In this document: one piece after another, positions 8,014 through 17,578 of the stretch | Position numbering within the stretch: position 1 is the stretch's first letter | Layout: every line of letters begins with the position of its first letter | DNA from: Dysgonamonadaceae bacterium | GTDB taxonomy: Bacteria > Bacteroidota > Bacteroidia > Bacteroidales > Azobacteroidaceae | Reading direction: 5' to 3' | Length of the DNA stretch: 55,654 nt | NCBI GenBank assembly: GCA_031289145.1 | Contig: JAITQA010000058.1 | Location: 1 to 55,654, forward strand | Notes under the pieces: generated by a model | The model's database searches: none | Told to the model about the DNA's origin: nothing | Seen by the model: the letters and a program-made list of their open reading frames with translations, nothing else | Program-made: the position numbers and the translations under genes

Positions 8014-9666
8014 TTATACCACTTCTATTCCTTTGTTTTTCAGTAGTTTCAAACCGATGTCTTTCAGTTTGAATTTCTGGATTTTGCCACTGCCTGTCAG
8101 CGGAAATTCTTTCACAAACAGGACATATTTTGGAATTTTATGTCGGGCGATTTTTCCTCTGCAAAATTCTTGCACTTCCTCCGGTGTAAGCAGGGCGTCG
8201 TCGTAAGGGATAATAAAAGCGCCCACTTCTTCACCGTATTTTGCGGAAGGAATACCGGCTACCTGAATGTCTTTTACACCCGGTAAATGATACAGAAATT
8301 CTTCTATTTCACGCGGGTATATGTTTTCACCTCCACGAATAATCATATCTTTGATTCGTCCGGTGACCCGGTAGTAGCCGTTTTCGTCTTGAATGCCCAA
8401 GTCGCCGGAATGTAAATAACCGTTTTTATCAATGACTTCGGTTGTGGCCTGCGGATTTTTGTAATAGCCTTTCATCACCAGATAACCTTTGCAACAAAGT
8501 TCTCCCTGTACACCCGGCGGACATTCTTCACCTGTGTCCGGATTCAAAACCTTGACATCGCTAAACGGATATTCTTTTCCGACCGTTGTACAACGGGCTT
8601 CAAAAGGGTCTTCAATGACCGAATGCGTCATTCCGGGGGAAGATTCGGTCAAACCATAAACACTGGTAATATGGGTGATATGCAGTTTGTCGGTTACTTT
8701 TCGCATCAACTCAATCGGGCAGAGCGACCCTGCCATGATACCCGTCCGCAATGAACTGACGTCAAACATCGGGAACATCGGATGATCCATCTCAGCGATA
8801 AACATAGTCGGAACGCCGTATAAAGCCGTACAACGCTCCTTATGAATGGAAGCCAGCACTACCAGGGGGTCAAATTTCTCAACCACTACCTGCGTCGTAC
8901 CGTGTGTCAGGCAAGCCATAGTGGCCAATACAACTCCGAAGCAGTGGAACAAAGGAACACAGCAGCACAATTTATCATCTTGTGTAAAATGCATTCCTTC
9001 TCCGGTGAAATAACCGTTATTCACAATGTTGTGATGAGAAAGCATCACGCCTTTGGGAAATCCGGTCGTTCCGGAAGTATATTGCATATTTGCTACATCG
9101 TGACAGTCAACCTTCGCTTTCAATTCGTTTAGCTTGTCGTTGGAAACGGATGTTCCCAGCAGTAACAATTCAGCCGTATTGTACATGCCCCGGAATTTTT
9201 CCTGACCGATAAATACCACGTTTTTCAAATAAGGGAAACGTTCATTTTTGAGATAGCCGCGTTGTGATGTTTTCAATTCGGGGAGCATGGCATTTACCAT
9301 ATCCACGTATGAACCATCGAAAACACCTTCGGTGATACACAAGGTATGAATATCGGAATCGCTCATCAGGTATTCCAATTCATGTTGTTTGTAATTCGTA
9401 TTGACGGTAACGGCTACCGCTCCGATTTTTGCAGAAGCGTAAAGGAATGTCAGCCAATCCGGTACATTTGTAGCCCAGATACCGATATGGGTTCCGGTAG
9501 TTACACCGATTGAAATCAAACCTTTGGCCATATTATCTACGCGCGTGTTAAATTGTTTCCAACTAAACCGTAAATCGCGGTCGGAATAGACCATATATTC
9601 TTTCTCCGGACTTGTTTCCGCCCAATATTCTAACCATTGTCCGATGGTTCTATCTGATAATTGCAT
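8014..9666 (-). CDS. AMP-dependent acyl-CoA synthetase (fatty/medium-chain type)
   Basis: 550 residues. The AMP-binding signature [18 protein letters not shown] is near residue 200, YGLTESSPG near 340, [35 protein letters not shown] (in shorter blocks) near 420-455, and the C-terminal catalytic lysine context [11 protein letters not shown] near 525. Length and motifs fit FadD-like or FadK-like ligases, which activate a carboxylic acid with ATP and CoA. The substrate is not readable from sequence. It follows the XRE-cupin regulator gene by 14 bases, and the pair recurs in Bacteroidetes, so that regulator probably controls it. Confidence 0.92.
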   Translation of the reverse strand: MQLSDRTIGQWLEYWAETSPEKEYMVYSDRDLRFSWKQFNTRVDNMAKGLISIGVTTGTHIGIWATNVPDWLTFLYASAKIGAVAVTVNTNYKQHELEYLMSDSDIHTLCITEGVFDGSYVDMVNAMLPELKTSQRGYLKNERFPYLKNVVFIGQEKFRGMYNTAELLLLGTSVSNDKLNELKAKVDCHDVANMQYTSGTTGFPKGVMLSHHNIVNNGYFTGEGMHFTQDDKLCCCVPLFHCFGVVLATMACLTHGTTQVVVEKFDPLVVLASIHKERCTALYGVPTMFIAEMDHPMFPMFDVSSLRTGIMAGSLCPIELMRKVTDKLHITHITSVYGLTESSPGMTHSVIEDPFEARCTTVGKEYPFSDVKVLNPDTGEECPPGVQGELCCKGYLVMKGYYKNPQATTEVIDKNGYLHSGDLGIQDENGYYRVTGRIKDMIIRGGENIYPREIEEFLYHLPGVKDIQVAGIPSAKYGEEVGAFIIPYDDALLTPEEVQEFCRGKIARHKIPKYVLFVKEFPLTGSGKIQKFKLKDIGLKLLKNKGIEVV

Positions 9667-9680
9667 AGTTGAATGAAATA

Positions 9681-10244
9681 TTATATAGGGGTATAAATTA
9701 CAGCCAACATTTTCGCTCCTTGCGAATCTGCGGCATGCACGTGGTGAGCCACAATGGAATCGTAATAAATACTATCTCCTTTTTCTAAAATATAAGTGTC
9801 ATTACCATACGTAATTTCGAGACTGCCTTCGAGGCAAAAAATAAATTCCTCCCCTTCATGAGAAGAAAGTTGGAAATTTCCTTTCTCTTCACGCGGCGTA
9901 ACCTGAATAAAAAAAGGTTCTATATGCCTTCCCGACTTATCCGAAGCCAAAGAATAATAATCCATGTGCGTATGGGAAACTGTTTGGTTGGTCGAAAAAC
10001 TGATACTTTCCCGGTAGTCCTTTCTCCGGGAAACAACGGGACCTAATGCCTCATTGTCATCCAAAAAAGTGCCCAAACGGACGCCTAATACACGGGCGAT
10101 TTTAATTAAAGGCGTCAATGAAGGTAATTCTTTATTTTCCTCAATATGAGCTATTTGCTCGACGCTTAACCCGGTCCTTTCAACCATTTCAGCTAAACTT
10201 ATTGATTTGGACTCTCGTAATGACTTAATTCTACTCCCTACCAT
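9681..10244 (-). CDS. XRE-family regulator with C-terminal cupin domain
   Basis: 187 residues. Residues about 5-60 form a helix-turn-helix of the HTH_3 type ([33 protein letters not shown] in short blocks). Residues about 110-185 form a cupin_2 barrel ([23 protein letters not shown], then HHVHAAD). Such proteins bind a small acid or metabolite in the cupin and repress or activate the neighbouring genes. Here the next gene, 14 bases away, is the acyl-CoA synthetase. Two good -7 boxes lie upstream on the minus strand, at 10283-10290 and 10318-10325. Confidence 0.9.
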   Translation of the reverse strand: MVGSRIKSLRESKSISLAEMVERTGLSVEQIAHIEENKELPSLTPLIKIARVLGVRLGTFLDDNEALGPVVSRRKDYRESISFSTNQTVSHTHMDYYSLASDKSGRHIEPFFIQVTPREEKGNFQLSSHEGEEFIFCLEGSLEITYGNDTYILEKGDSIYYDSIVAHHVHAADSQGAKMLAVIYTPI

Positions 10245-10282
10245 TTTATCAGTATTTATTCAGATTGTATTTATATTTATTA

Positions 10283-10290
10283 CAAATTTA
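10283..10290 (-). promoter_or_regulatory. -7 box of the XRE-cupin / acyl-CoA synthetase unit
   Basis: Minus strand TAAATTTG (TAnnTTTG). A second exact match, TATCTTTG on the minus strand at 10318-10325, could serve as an alternative start point. The distance to the start codon at 10244 is 38 and 73 bases respectively. Confidence 0.55.
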
Positions 10291-10435
10291 TTCATTCGAC
10301 TGACGATTATTAAGGCACAAAGATATAACATTATTTCAAAATAAACAAAATATTTTTATCCGGATAACTGTAACTGTAGTTTTAGCCAAACTGTAAAATA
10401 GTTCCCCATTTTTGTGAATATCAATGTTTTTTTTG

Positions 10436-10443
10436 TAATTTTG
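10436..10443 (+). promoter_or_regulatory. -7 box of the C1 peptidase-nadC unit
   Basis: TAATTTTG, matching TAnnTTTG, with a TTTG at 10411-10414 at a suitable -33 distance. It lies 26 bases before the ATG at 10470. Confidence 0.65.
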
Positions 10444-10469
10444 CAAAAAATATTTTAAATTTATCTGAT

Positions 10470-11669
10470 ATGAAACGATTTCTATTTTTATTTTCTGTTT
10501 TGTTTTTATCTATCACTATTTCTGCACAGGATGCAGCTAAGTTGTCAACTGAACAACCGGTTGATACATTTCTGTTTACAACCATCAAACAACTTCCGGT
10601 CACACCCGTAAAAAATCAGTCCAGTTCGGGCACTTGTTGGAGTTTTTCGGGTATTGGATTGATTGAAGCCGAATTATTGCGTTTGGGAAAAGGCGAGTTT
10701 GATTTGTCGGAAATGTTTGTGGTGCATAAAAATTACGGAGACAAAGCAAAAAAGTATGCACGTATGCACGGGGCAACCAATTTTGCGGGAGGAGGCTCTT
10801 TCGCCGATGTTTTGGATTGCATCAAAGACTATGGAATTGTCCCAGACGAAGTTCAGGCCGGACTTAACTATGGAGATACGATTCACAGACATTCCGAATT
10901 GGATGCGATTCTGAAAGCTTATATCGACGCCGTAATCAAAAGCAAGAAATTGTCAACAGCGTGGCATAACGGACTGTCGGGAATTTTAGACGCCTACTTG
11001 GGCGCTTGTCCGGAAACATTCACCTACAAAGGAAAACAGTATACACCCAAATCTTTTGCGCAGTTTTTGGGAATTAATCCGGATGATTACATATCCCTTA
11101 CTTCTTTTACTCATCATCCTTTTTATCAGTCATTTCCGATTGAAGTACCGGATAATTGGCGATGGTCGTATTCTTATAATATTCCTTTGGACGAAATGAT
11201 GCAAATTGTGGACGAAGCGATTAATAAGGCGTATACGGTGGCATGGGCAGCCGATGTCAGTGAAACCGGGTTCAGTAGGAAAGGTATTGCCGTGGTTCCG
11301 GATGTCAATGCTACGGAGGGTCCCGGATCCGATCAGGAACGTTGGTTGGGACTAAGTCAATCGCAAAGAGACAAAAAGATACTTTCCCTGACATCTCCTG
11401 TTCCGGAAAAAAAGATTAGCCAGGAATTGCGTCAAACAGGTTTTGATAATTATGAAACGCAGGATGACCATGGTATGTTGATTTACGGAACCGCACAAGA
11501 CCAATACGGCAGTAAATATTACTTGGTGAAAAATTCATGGGGAAACACCGGTTCCTATCAAGGTATATGGTATGCTTCTGTTCCCTTTGTAAAATACAAA
11601 ACGATTAGTATTGTCGTACACAAAGATGTTTTATCCAAGGAATTGAAAAATAAATTAGGCATCAAATAA
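10470..11669 (+). CDS. Secreted C1-family cysteine peptidase (aminopeptidase C / bleomycin hydrolase-like)
   Basis: 399 residues, with a signal peptide ending near ISAQ (residue 20). The papain-fold catalytic set is complete: Gln50 of the oxyanion hole and Cys56 in NQSSSGTCWSF, His334 in DDHGML, and Asn355 in KNSWGN. It resembles bleomycin hydrolase/PepC but is exported, as in other Bacteroidales enzymes of this group. It probably trims peptides in the periplasm. The nadC start follows the stop by four bases, so both are likely on one transcript from the box at 10436, although they share no obvious pathway. Confidence 0.9.
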   Translation: MKRFLFLFSVLFLSITISAQDAAKLSTEQPVDTFLFTTIKQLPVTPVKNQSSSGTCWSFSGIGLIEAELLRLGKGEFDLSEMFVVHKNYGDKAKKYARMHGATNFAGGGSFADVLDCIKDYGIVPDEVQAGLNYGDTIHRHSELDAILKAYIDAVIKSKKLSTAWHNGLSGILDAYLGACPETFTYKGKQYTPKSFAQFLGINPDDYISLTSFTHHPFYQSFPIEVPDNWRWSYSYNIPLDEMMQIVDEAINKAYTVAWAADVSETGFSRKGIAVVPDVNATEGPGSDQERWLGLSQSQRDKKILSLTSPVPEKKISQELRQTGFDNYETQDDHGMLIYGTAQDQYGSKYYLVKNSWGNTGSYQGIWYASVPFVKYKTISIVVHKDVLSKELKNKLGIK

Positions 11670-11673
11670 AACG

Positions 11674-12525
11674 ATGGACACAAAAAAATTAGTTGATGAA
11701 TTAATTGCATTGGCTTTTAATGAAGATATTGGTGACGGGGATCATACAACTTTAAGTACGATTCCCGGCACCGCTGTCGGTAAGGTACAATTGATTATCA
11801 AAGAAGAAGGAATATTGGCTGGAGTAGCAGTTGCCGATTTGATTTTTCATGCTTTTGACCCGGATTTGAAAATGACCTTTTTCATTATAGACGGATCCGA
11901 AGTAAAATATGGCGATATTGCTTTTACCGTAGAAGGGAAAGTCCAATCTTTGCTGCAAACCGAACGTTTGGTACTGAATGTTATGCAACGGATGAGTGGA
12001 ATAGCGACCACTACTCGCCTATATGTGAAGAAATTGGAAGGTACGAGAACGAAAGTTTTAGATACGCGAAAAACAACACCGGGCATGCGAATACTTGAAA
12101 AAGAAGCTGTTCGGATAGGAGGGGGAGAAAATCATCGTATCGGTCTGTTCGACATGATTTTGTTGAAAGACAACCACGTTGATTTTGCCGGCGGTATAGA
12201 AAATGCAATTGCACGGGCTAAAGAATATTGTTGGAAAAAAGGAAAAGACCTCCCTATTGAAATCGAAGTGCGGAATTTTGATGAATTAAACAGGGTTTTG
12301 AATTTAGGGGGAGTAGACCGTATTATGTTGGACAATTTTAATGTGGAAAACACCCGGAAAGCAGTCGAATTGGTCGGCGGAAAATACAAATTGGAATCCT
12401 CCGGTGGGATAACATACAATACGCTCCGCGATTATGCCGAGACCGGTGTGGATTATATTTCGGTCGGCGCCTTGACCCATTCCGTCAAAAGCCTTGACAT
12501 GAGCCTGAAATCTGTTAAAGAGTGA
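11674..12525 (+). CDS. nadC: Nicotinate-nucleotide pyrophosphorylase (carboxylating)
   Basis: 283 residues, full length. NadC (quinolinate phosphoribosyltransferase) turns quinolinate and PRPP into nicotinate mononucleotide in de novo NAD synthesis. Seen: the N-terminal alpha/beta sandwich (DIGDGDHTTLSTIP), LDTRKTTPGMRILEKEAVRIGGGENHR in adjacent blocks around residues 129-155 for substrate binding, LLKDNH near 166, EIEVRNFDE near 197, and the C-terminal SSGGI and ISVGALTHS phosphate-binding loops. It is preceded by a cysteine peptidase gene and followed within ten bases by a decayed transposase; its 3' end is intact. The partner gene nadB is 25 kb away. Confidence 0.96.
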   Translation: MDTKKLVDELIALAFNEDIGDGDHTTLSTIPGTAVGKVQLIIKEEGILAGVAVADLIFHAFDPDLKMTFFIIDGSEVKYGDIAFTVEGKVQSLLQTERLVLNVMQRMSGIATTTRLYVKKLEGTRTKVLDTRKTTPGMRILEKEAVRIGGGENHRIGLFDMILLKDNHVDFAGGIENAIARAKEYCWKKGKDLPIEIEVRNFDELNRVLNLGGVDRIMLDNFNVENTRKAVELVGGKYKLESSGGITYNTLRDYAETGVDYISVGALTHSVKSLDMSLKSVKE

Positions 12526-12534
12526 AGTAATGGC

Positions 12535-13010
12535 TTGGGTTTTACGCATTATGCTGAACTGCTACAACATCCTTATGATGGCGCCTTCAGTATCTGTGAA
12601 ACAAACGGTTGGAAATATATCTTCGTCCTGCCGGAGAAATCCTTGAAAACGGTTCATGAGGAACTTACCCTCTCCAAACTTCGCAAGCCGATAGCTGAAA
12701 GTTATACTGTGGAACAGGGCTGGCGTATTGCCTGCACCTATCGTTGCCAAAATGAGATTCCGTATCAGAAACATACTTTGAACTGGTTTCAGTGTCTGGA
12801 AACCCGGGTTAAGGAAGTCAGGCATCGCGCATGCCATCAACCAGTTGGTGGGAAAAAGCAAAACTGTCAAAAGCCAGCTGGAGGCTCACTCGAAAGAAAC
12901 GATTCGAAACATTTGTCTAACCTGATAGCCTGTATGCTCGTTACCAATCCTCCCGAAAAGCGCCTCTCTGCTCCCGAAATGAATCATATACGGCCACATC
13001 CTTCTTGATG
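12535..13010 (+). pseudogene. Remnant of a DDE-type transposase (C-terminal half)
   Basis: An open frame begins without a proper start, with the sequence HPYDGAFSICETNGWKYIFVL and then NEIPYQKHTLNWFQCLE, which resembles the middle of a DDE transposase. After about 12815 the similarity moves to another frame (GIAHAINQLVGKSKTVKSQLE, about 12820-12918) and then back (NLIACML near 12910-12950). So the N-terminal part is missing and at least two frameshifts are present. I cannot name the IS family with confidence. No clear terminal inverted repeats were found. It sits immediately after nadC on the same strand. Confidence 0.55.
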
Positions 13011-13279
13011 ACAACCTTTTACGGCCTGAAAACCGTGGCGGACAGCTCTTGGTCCCGAAGACAAGATGAAACCGGTTATTAAACATATTATTTTTACAAC
13101 ATAGATACAAACTTCCGATTTTATTATTCTCACGTTGGTTGCTTAATTGTAAGTGACAGGATGGCTTTTTACCCCTGTCTACAACTCCTTTGGTTGAATA
13201 ACTGAATTTATTTAATCGCTGAATCGCTGATGAATCGCTGGGTAAGTGTTTAAAATGATGTAATTCTCAAACTTTTTAT
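13011..13279. other. Non-coding remainder between transposase remnant and helicase
   Basis: No gene is supported here. The stretch holds the tail of the decayed element and three copies of AATCGCTG at 13214-13221, 13222-13229 and 13233-13240, just upstream of the helicase promoter. Confidence 0.6.
13214..13240. repeat. Three near-tandem copies of AATCGCTG
   Basis: Exact octamers with starts spaced 8 and 11 bases apart. They end 39 bases before the -7 box of the helicase gene, so they could be a protein-binding site, or only debris of the old insertion. Confidence 0.6.
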
Positions 13280-13287
13280 TAACTTTG
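13280..13287 (+). promoter_or_regulatory. -7 box of the helicase gene
   Basis: TAACTTTG, matching TAnnTTTG, 24 bases before the ATG at 13312. A longer reading frame starting at a TTG at 13285 would begin inside this box, which argues against it. Confidence 0.65.
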
Positions 13288-13311
13288 CAGTCATTTAAAT
13301 TCCATTTGACT

Positions 13312-15411
13312 ATGCAAACGAATCCGCAACTTGAATTGGCAACCAATTATGTGTTATATACCGGACAAAACATTTTTCTAACCGGAAAAGCAGGTACGGG
13401 CAAAACCACATTTCTTCATCGCTTGCGTGAAATTTCGTCGAAACGTATGATTGTGGTCGCTCCCACGGGCGTTGCCGCAGTCAATGCTCGCGGTGTGACC
13501 ATCCATTCATTCTTTCAATTGTCATTCGGAATGCAAATAGGGCTTGACAGAATGAAACAGGAACAAATGCGTTTCAGCAAAGAAAAAATCAATATTATCC
13601 GCAGTCTCGACTTATTGGTGATTGACGAAATAAGTATGGTTCGCGCCGATTTATTGGATGCTGTTGATGCCGTACTTCGCCGTTTTCGCACGCAGAGTAA
13701 ACCTTTTGGTGGCGTTCAATTGTTGATGATTGGCGATTTGCAGCAACTTTCGCCTGTGGTAAAAGATGATGAGCGCGAGATGCTCAAAGAATATTACGAT
13801 ACGCCCTACTTTTTCAGCAGCAAAGCGCTGTGTAAAAGTTTGTTTGTATCGATTGAACTGACTCATGTGTACCGTCAGCATGATGATATTTTCATTTCTA
13901 TTCTCAATAAAGTGCGCGAAAACAAGCTTGATAAACCGGCGCTCGAAATATTAAACCGGCGTTATATTCCTGATTTTCAGCCTAAAGAAAACGAAGATTA
14001 TATTACGCTTTGTACGCACAATGCACAAGCGCAGCGTATCAACGATAGTAAAATTAACAGCCTGAAAAATAAAAAATATTGTTTTACGGCCACTATTGAA
14101 GGAAATTTTCCGGAATACGCCTACCCTACCGATTTTGAACTGTATCTGAAAGAGAATGCGCAAGTGATGTTTGTGAAAAACGATTCTTCACCCGAAAAAC
14201 GTTTTTACAACGGAAAAGTCGGAAAAATTACCTACATAGATGAAGACACGATTCGTGTGCTTTGCCGGGGTGATGAAGAAGAAATCAGCGTAAGTCCGCA
14301 ACAATGGGACAATGTGAAATACAGCCTTGACGAAGTCACGAGCCAGATAAATGAAACGATAGAAGGTTCATTTACGCAGTTCCCCTTGAAATTGGCATGG
14401 GCGATAACCATACACAAAAGTCAGGGTTTAACATTTGAACGTGCGATTATTGACGCGCAAGCCTCGTTTGCGCATGGACAGGTGTATGTTGCATTAAGTC
14501 GTTGCAAAACGCTTGAAGGAATGGTTTTAAGTACACCGATATATACAAACAGCATCATTAACGACCATACGGTGAGTGGTTTTACGCAAAGTATCGAACA
14601 AAATCAACCCGATGAAAATAGATTTCGTGCCGAGCGCATGGCGTATCAACACGAATTGCTAAAAGATTTGTTCCTGTTTGCGACGTTCATCAACCGTATT
14701 TCGTACATCCAAAAAATTATCAACGAAAATAAGGGGAGCATTGCAGCAATTACAAGTTCGGCGTTTCGGGAAATGTTGCCGCTTGTACAAACCGATATAA
14801 TTGACGTTGCAAACCGTTTCCTTTTGCAAATAAACAAGTTGTTGTCTGCTCAGCCGGATGTGGAACAAAACGCTGCTTTGCAAAACCGTATCAGTCAGGC
14901 TGCCGTCTATTTTTCGGAAAAAATCAAGATGCTGTTACTCGAACCCGTTTCTAAGATTGACCTTGAGCTTGACAACAAAGCGGTGAAAAAACAATTGCAG
15001 AGCGTTGTCAATAATTTGGAAGACGATTCTCGCGTGAAATACGAGAGCCTGCGGTCATGTATTGCAGGTTTTAATCTTGCCGATTTTCTGAAAGCAAAGG
15101 CGCTTGCATCCATACAAAAAGAAAAACCCAAGGAGCCCCGCAAATTTACGGCTATCGAAAGCAACGAAATTGAATATCCTGTTTTGTTCAATCGTTTGCG
15201 TGTTTGGCGTATGGCAAAAGCCGAAGAACTGAATCTTCCCGCATACAGCGTTTTTTCGCAAAAAGCACTGTACGAACTGGTACGTTATCTGCCTGTTGAT
15301 AGCAAATCGTTGCTACAGATAAACGGTATAGGGAAAAAGAAAATAAGTCAGTTCGGCGAAGGAATCATCGAAATTATCAAAGATTTTTGCAAAGAAAACA
15401 GTATCAAATAA
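13312..15411 (+). CDS. PIF1-like SF1 helicase with C-terminal HRDC domain
   Basis: 699 residues from the ATG at 13312. Walker A is GKAGTGKTTF near residue 26. The Walker B region is LLVIDEISMVRADLLD near 107. A UvrD_C_2/PIF1-type motif VI region (AWAITIHKSQGLTFERAIID) is near 365, followed by YVALSRCKTLEGM. Residues about 620-695 look like an HRDC domain (LFNRLRVWRMAKAEELNLPAY, then SLLQINGIGKKKISQFGE), the nucleic-acid-binding module also found in RecQ. This fusion is common in Bacteroidetes and probably acts in DNA repair or replication-fork restart. It overlaps the convergent FkbM methyltransferase gene by eight bases. Confidence 0.92.
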   Translation: MQTNPQLELATNYVLYTGQNIFLTGKAGTGKTTFLHRLREISSKRMIVVAPTGVAAVNARGVTIHSFFQLSFGMQIGLDRMKQEQMRFSKEKINIIRSLDLLVIDEISMVRADLLDAVDAVLRRFRTQSKPFGGVQLLMIGDLQQLSPVVKDDEREMLKEYYDTPYFFSSKALCKSLFVSIELTHVYRQHDDIFISILNKVRENKLDKPALEILNRRYIPDFQPKENEDYITLCTHNAQAQRINDSKINSLKNKKYCFTATIEGNFPEYAYPTDFELYLKENAQVMFVKNDSSPEKRFYNGKVGKITYIDEDTIRVLCRGDEEEISVSPQQWDNVKYSLDEVTSQINETIEGSFTQFPLKLAWAITIHKSQGLTFERAIIDAQASFAHGQVYVALSRCKTLEGMVLSTPIYTNSIINDHTVSGFTQSIEQNQPDENRFRAERMAYQHELLKDLFLFATFINRISYIQKIINENKGSIAAITSSAFREMLPLVQTDIIDVANRFLLQINKLLSAQPDVEQNAALQNRISQAAVYFSEKIKMLLLEPVSKIDLELDNKAVKKQLQSVVNNLEDDSRVKYESLRSCIAGFNLADFLKAKALASIQKEKPKEPRKFTAIESNEIEYPVLFNRLRVWRMAKAEELNLPAYSVFSQKALYELVRYLPVDSKSLLQINGIGKKKISQFGEGIIEIIKDFCKENSIK

Positions 15412-16153
15412 CCGGAATAAAAATATAGTCACCGGGGAGTGGTTTTGCGCCTTCTACCACAGAAACCAATTTGTTTTCATGCACTTTGTGGGGAATATAT
15501 CCCAATTCATCGAACATACGGAGCATATTTTCTCTGTTATTCTCCCACAATTCTACCTGAACGATAGGTTTGCACCTGCGGATAATCTCTTTCATATCCG
15601 AAAGTACAATGTATTCAAATCCTTCAATGTCGCATTTGATATAGTCTATCCGCTCCAAATCCCCGAATAATACGGACGGAATTTTCATTTGCGCTTCGAA
15701 TTTGAATTGCTGGTCCTCAATATTTCCGTCTTTTTGCGGGTCGTAAACATGCGGAAGTCCGGTATTTAAAAATCCTGTCTGGGAAGAAGAAACCAATTCG
15801 ATTGTCTTTTCTTCGGTTCCCAAAGCATAAGGACAAAGTTGTATATTGTTGAATTTTTTTGCTTTTTCGTTGAAAATCTTGTTGTAAACGGCGATAGGTT
15901 CAACGGAAAAAACTTTTCCGGAAGGGCCTGTCCACTTGGCAAACAAAATGGAATAATAGCCCAGATTGGCGCCGATGTCAATCACAATATCCCCCTTTTT
16001 TATCAGTTTTTTTACATAATAATGGCAGGCATAACCAATGTCTTCTTTCAAAACTCCGGTTTTGTAAAGCAAAAAATAGCTGCGCTGAAGAATGCGGAGG
16101 TAGTTTTCCAAGCCCAAAGATCTAAATATGAATCCTTTTATCTGATTAATCAT
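15404..16153 (-). CDS. FkbM-family methyltransferase
   Basis: 249 residues. The SAM-binding motif I is DIVIDIGANLGYYSILFA near residue 55. VFSVEPIAVYNKIF follows as motif II. IDYKCDIEG-like sequence (YIKCDIEGFEYIVL) lies near 170, and VQVELWENN near 196. This is the FkbM domain, usually an O-methyltransferase of sugars, lipids or natural products. The substrate is unknown. There is no signal peptide, so it is cytoplasmic. It lies 12 bases after lpdA on the same strand and is probably co-transcribed with it, though the functional link is not apparent. Confidence 0.88.
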   Translation of the reverse strand: MINQIKGFIFRSLGLENYLRILQRSYFLLYKTGVLKEDIGYACHYYVKKLIKKGDIVIDIGANLGYYSILFAKWTGPSGKVFSVEPIAVYNKIFNEKAKKFNNIQLCPYALGTEEKTIELVSSSQTGFLNTGLPHVYDPQKDGNIEDQQFKFEAQMKIPSVLFGDLERIDYIKCDIEGFEYIVLSDMKEIIRRCKPIVQVELWENNRENMLRMFDELGYIPHKVHENKLVSVVEGAKPLPGDYIFIPVI

Positions 16154-16165
16154 AAGGGGATATTT

Positions 16166-17521
16166 TTATAAGGTTTCTTTGATAATCTCTCCGACAGTGG
16201 GATGTGGGAAAATCATCGTTTTCATATCTTCCGTTTTCAGGCCTTTTTCGATAGCTATTCCGGCGATAACAATGATTTCCGAAGCCGGATTTCCCAGGAT
16301 ATGGGCGCCCAGAATGTTTCCGTCCGCTCCTTCCAAGATTTTACAAACGCCGTTACTTTGTTCATTTTCAGCGACAAAACGTCCTGAATACGCCATTGGC
16401 AATTTTTTAACCGTATAAGGGATATTTTCCGATTGCAAAACTTCTTCCGTCTTACCGACTCCGGCAATTTCCGGATTCGTGTACACTACGCCGGGAACGG
16501 CTTTGTACGACATTTTCTCGTTTTTCCCCAGTAGATGACCGACAGCAACTTCCGCTTCTCTGACAGCCGTATGTGCCAGCAATGAAAAACCGGTAATGTC
16601 GCCGCAAGCATAAACACAGGGGTGGGAAGTTTGCATAAATTCATTGATTTTCAGCCTGTTTCCCAAAAAGTCCAACCGGAGATTTTCTAATCCAAAACCA
16701 TTCAAAACCGGCCTCCTGCCTACGCTCAAAAGGATTTTTGAAGTCTCAAGCGTTTGTTTTTCACCATCTTTTTCTATTTCAACCCGGTTATTGTCCACCG
16801 AAGTAACTTTTGTTCCCAGATAAAATTCGATACCTTTCTTTGTCAACTCGTTACGCAAGAGAGCAGAAAGTTCCCCGTCCATTCCGCCCAGGATTTCATC
16901 CAGCATTTCCACTACTATCACTTTCGTTCCCAGTGTATTAAAAAATGATGCGAACTCAATGCCGATTACCCCTCCGCCGATTATCACCAGGGAATCGGGT
17001 ACCTCTTTGTTATCCAAGGCTTCACAATTAGTCCAAAACGCCGTTTCCTTGAGTCCCGGTATGGGTGGGATTGCTGTTTCCGAGCCGGTACAAAGCAAGA
17101 GATTTTTCGCATGATACAGGGTATCGTTGCAATATATTCCTATACCCTCATTAGCTATAGTCCCTTGTTCGTTATCCATTATAGAAGCTTCTCCTATAAC
17201 CGTTTCCACACCTGCTTCAGTCATTTTTGCCCGGATTCCGGCCGTTAATTTGCGAACTGTTTTATTTTTACGGGCGATAATCTTTGCCAAATCAAATTGA
17301 ATATTATCACAGGAAATGCCATATTTGGCCGCATCTTTAGCCGTATGATACACTTTGGCGGAATAGAGCAGGGTTTTCGTAGGGATACATCCCTCGTTCA
17401 AACAAACGCCGCCCATGACATTTTTTTCAAAAACAATGGTTTTTAAGCCGCTTTTTCCAGCAGATTCCGCTGCTGTATAGCCTGCCGGTCCGCCTCCTAT
17501 AATTGCTAAATCGTACATCAT
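16166..17521 (-). CDS. lpdA: Dihydrolipoyl dehydrogenase
   Basis: 451 residues. It has an FAD-binding GGGPAGYTAAESAGKSG near residue 9, the redox-active disulfide Cys40/Cys45 in GGVCLNEGCIPTK, an NAD-binding GGGVIGIEFASFF near 185, and the C-terminal HPTVGE with the catalytic His-Glu pair. This is the E3 flavoprotein that reoxidises lipoamide in pyruvate, 2-oxoglutarate, branched-chain or glycine cleavage complexes. No E1/E2 or Gcv genes are adjacent, so the complex served cannot be said. The start may be either of two consecutive ATG codons. A -7 box lies at 17543-17550. Confidence 0.95.
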   Translation of the reverse strand: MMYDLAIIGGGPAGYTAAESAGKSGLKTIVFEKNVMGGVCLNEGCIPTKTLLYSAKVYHTAKDAAKYGISCDNIQFDLAKIIARKNKTVRKLTAGIRAKMTEAGVETVIGEASIMDNEQGTIANEGIGIYCNDTLYHAKNLLLCTGSETAIPPIPGLKETAFWTNCEALDNKEVPDSLVIIGGGVIGIEFASFFNTLGTKVIVVEMLDEILGGMDGELSALLRNELTKKGIEFYLGTKVTSVDNNRVEIEKDGEKQTLETSKILLSVGRRPVLNGFGLENLRLDFLGNRLKINEFMQTSHPCVYACGDITGFSLLAHTAVREAEVAVGHLLGKNEKMSYKAVPGVVYTNPEIAGVGKTEEVLQSENIPYTVKKLPMAYSGRFVAENEQSNGVCKILEGADGNILGAHILGNPASEIIVIAGIAIEKGLKTEDMKTMIFPHPTVGEIIKETL

Positions 17522-17542
17522 CAGTTGTTATATTTAATGGCG

Positions 17543-17550
17543 CAAAGGTA
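17543..17550 (-). promoter_or_regulatory. -7 box of lpdA
   Basis: Minus strand TACCTTTG (TAnnTTTG), 21 bases before the ATG at 17521. Confidence 0.6.
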
Positions 17551-17578
17551 GTCCTTTTTGTGCATAAAAACAAAATCA

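Noticed and set aside
13214-13240. Possible CRISPR-like or iteron array
   Set aside because: Only three octamers with no regular spacers or cas/rep genes nearby.
13285-13311. Longer helicase start at a TTG
   Set aside because: It would begin inside the -7 promoter box; the ATG at 13312 matches the usual start of the family.
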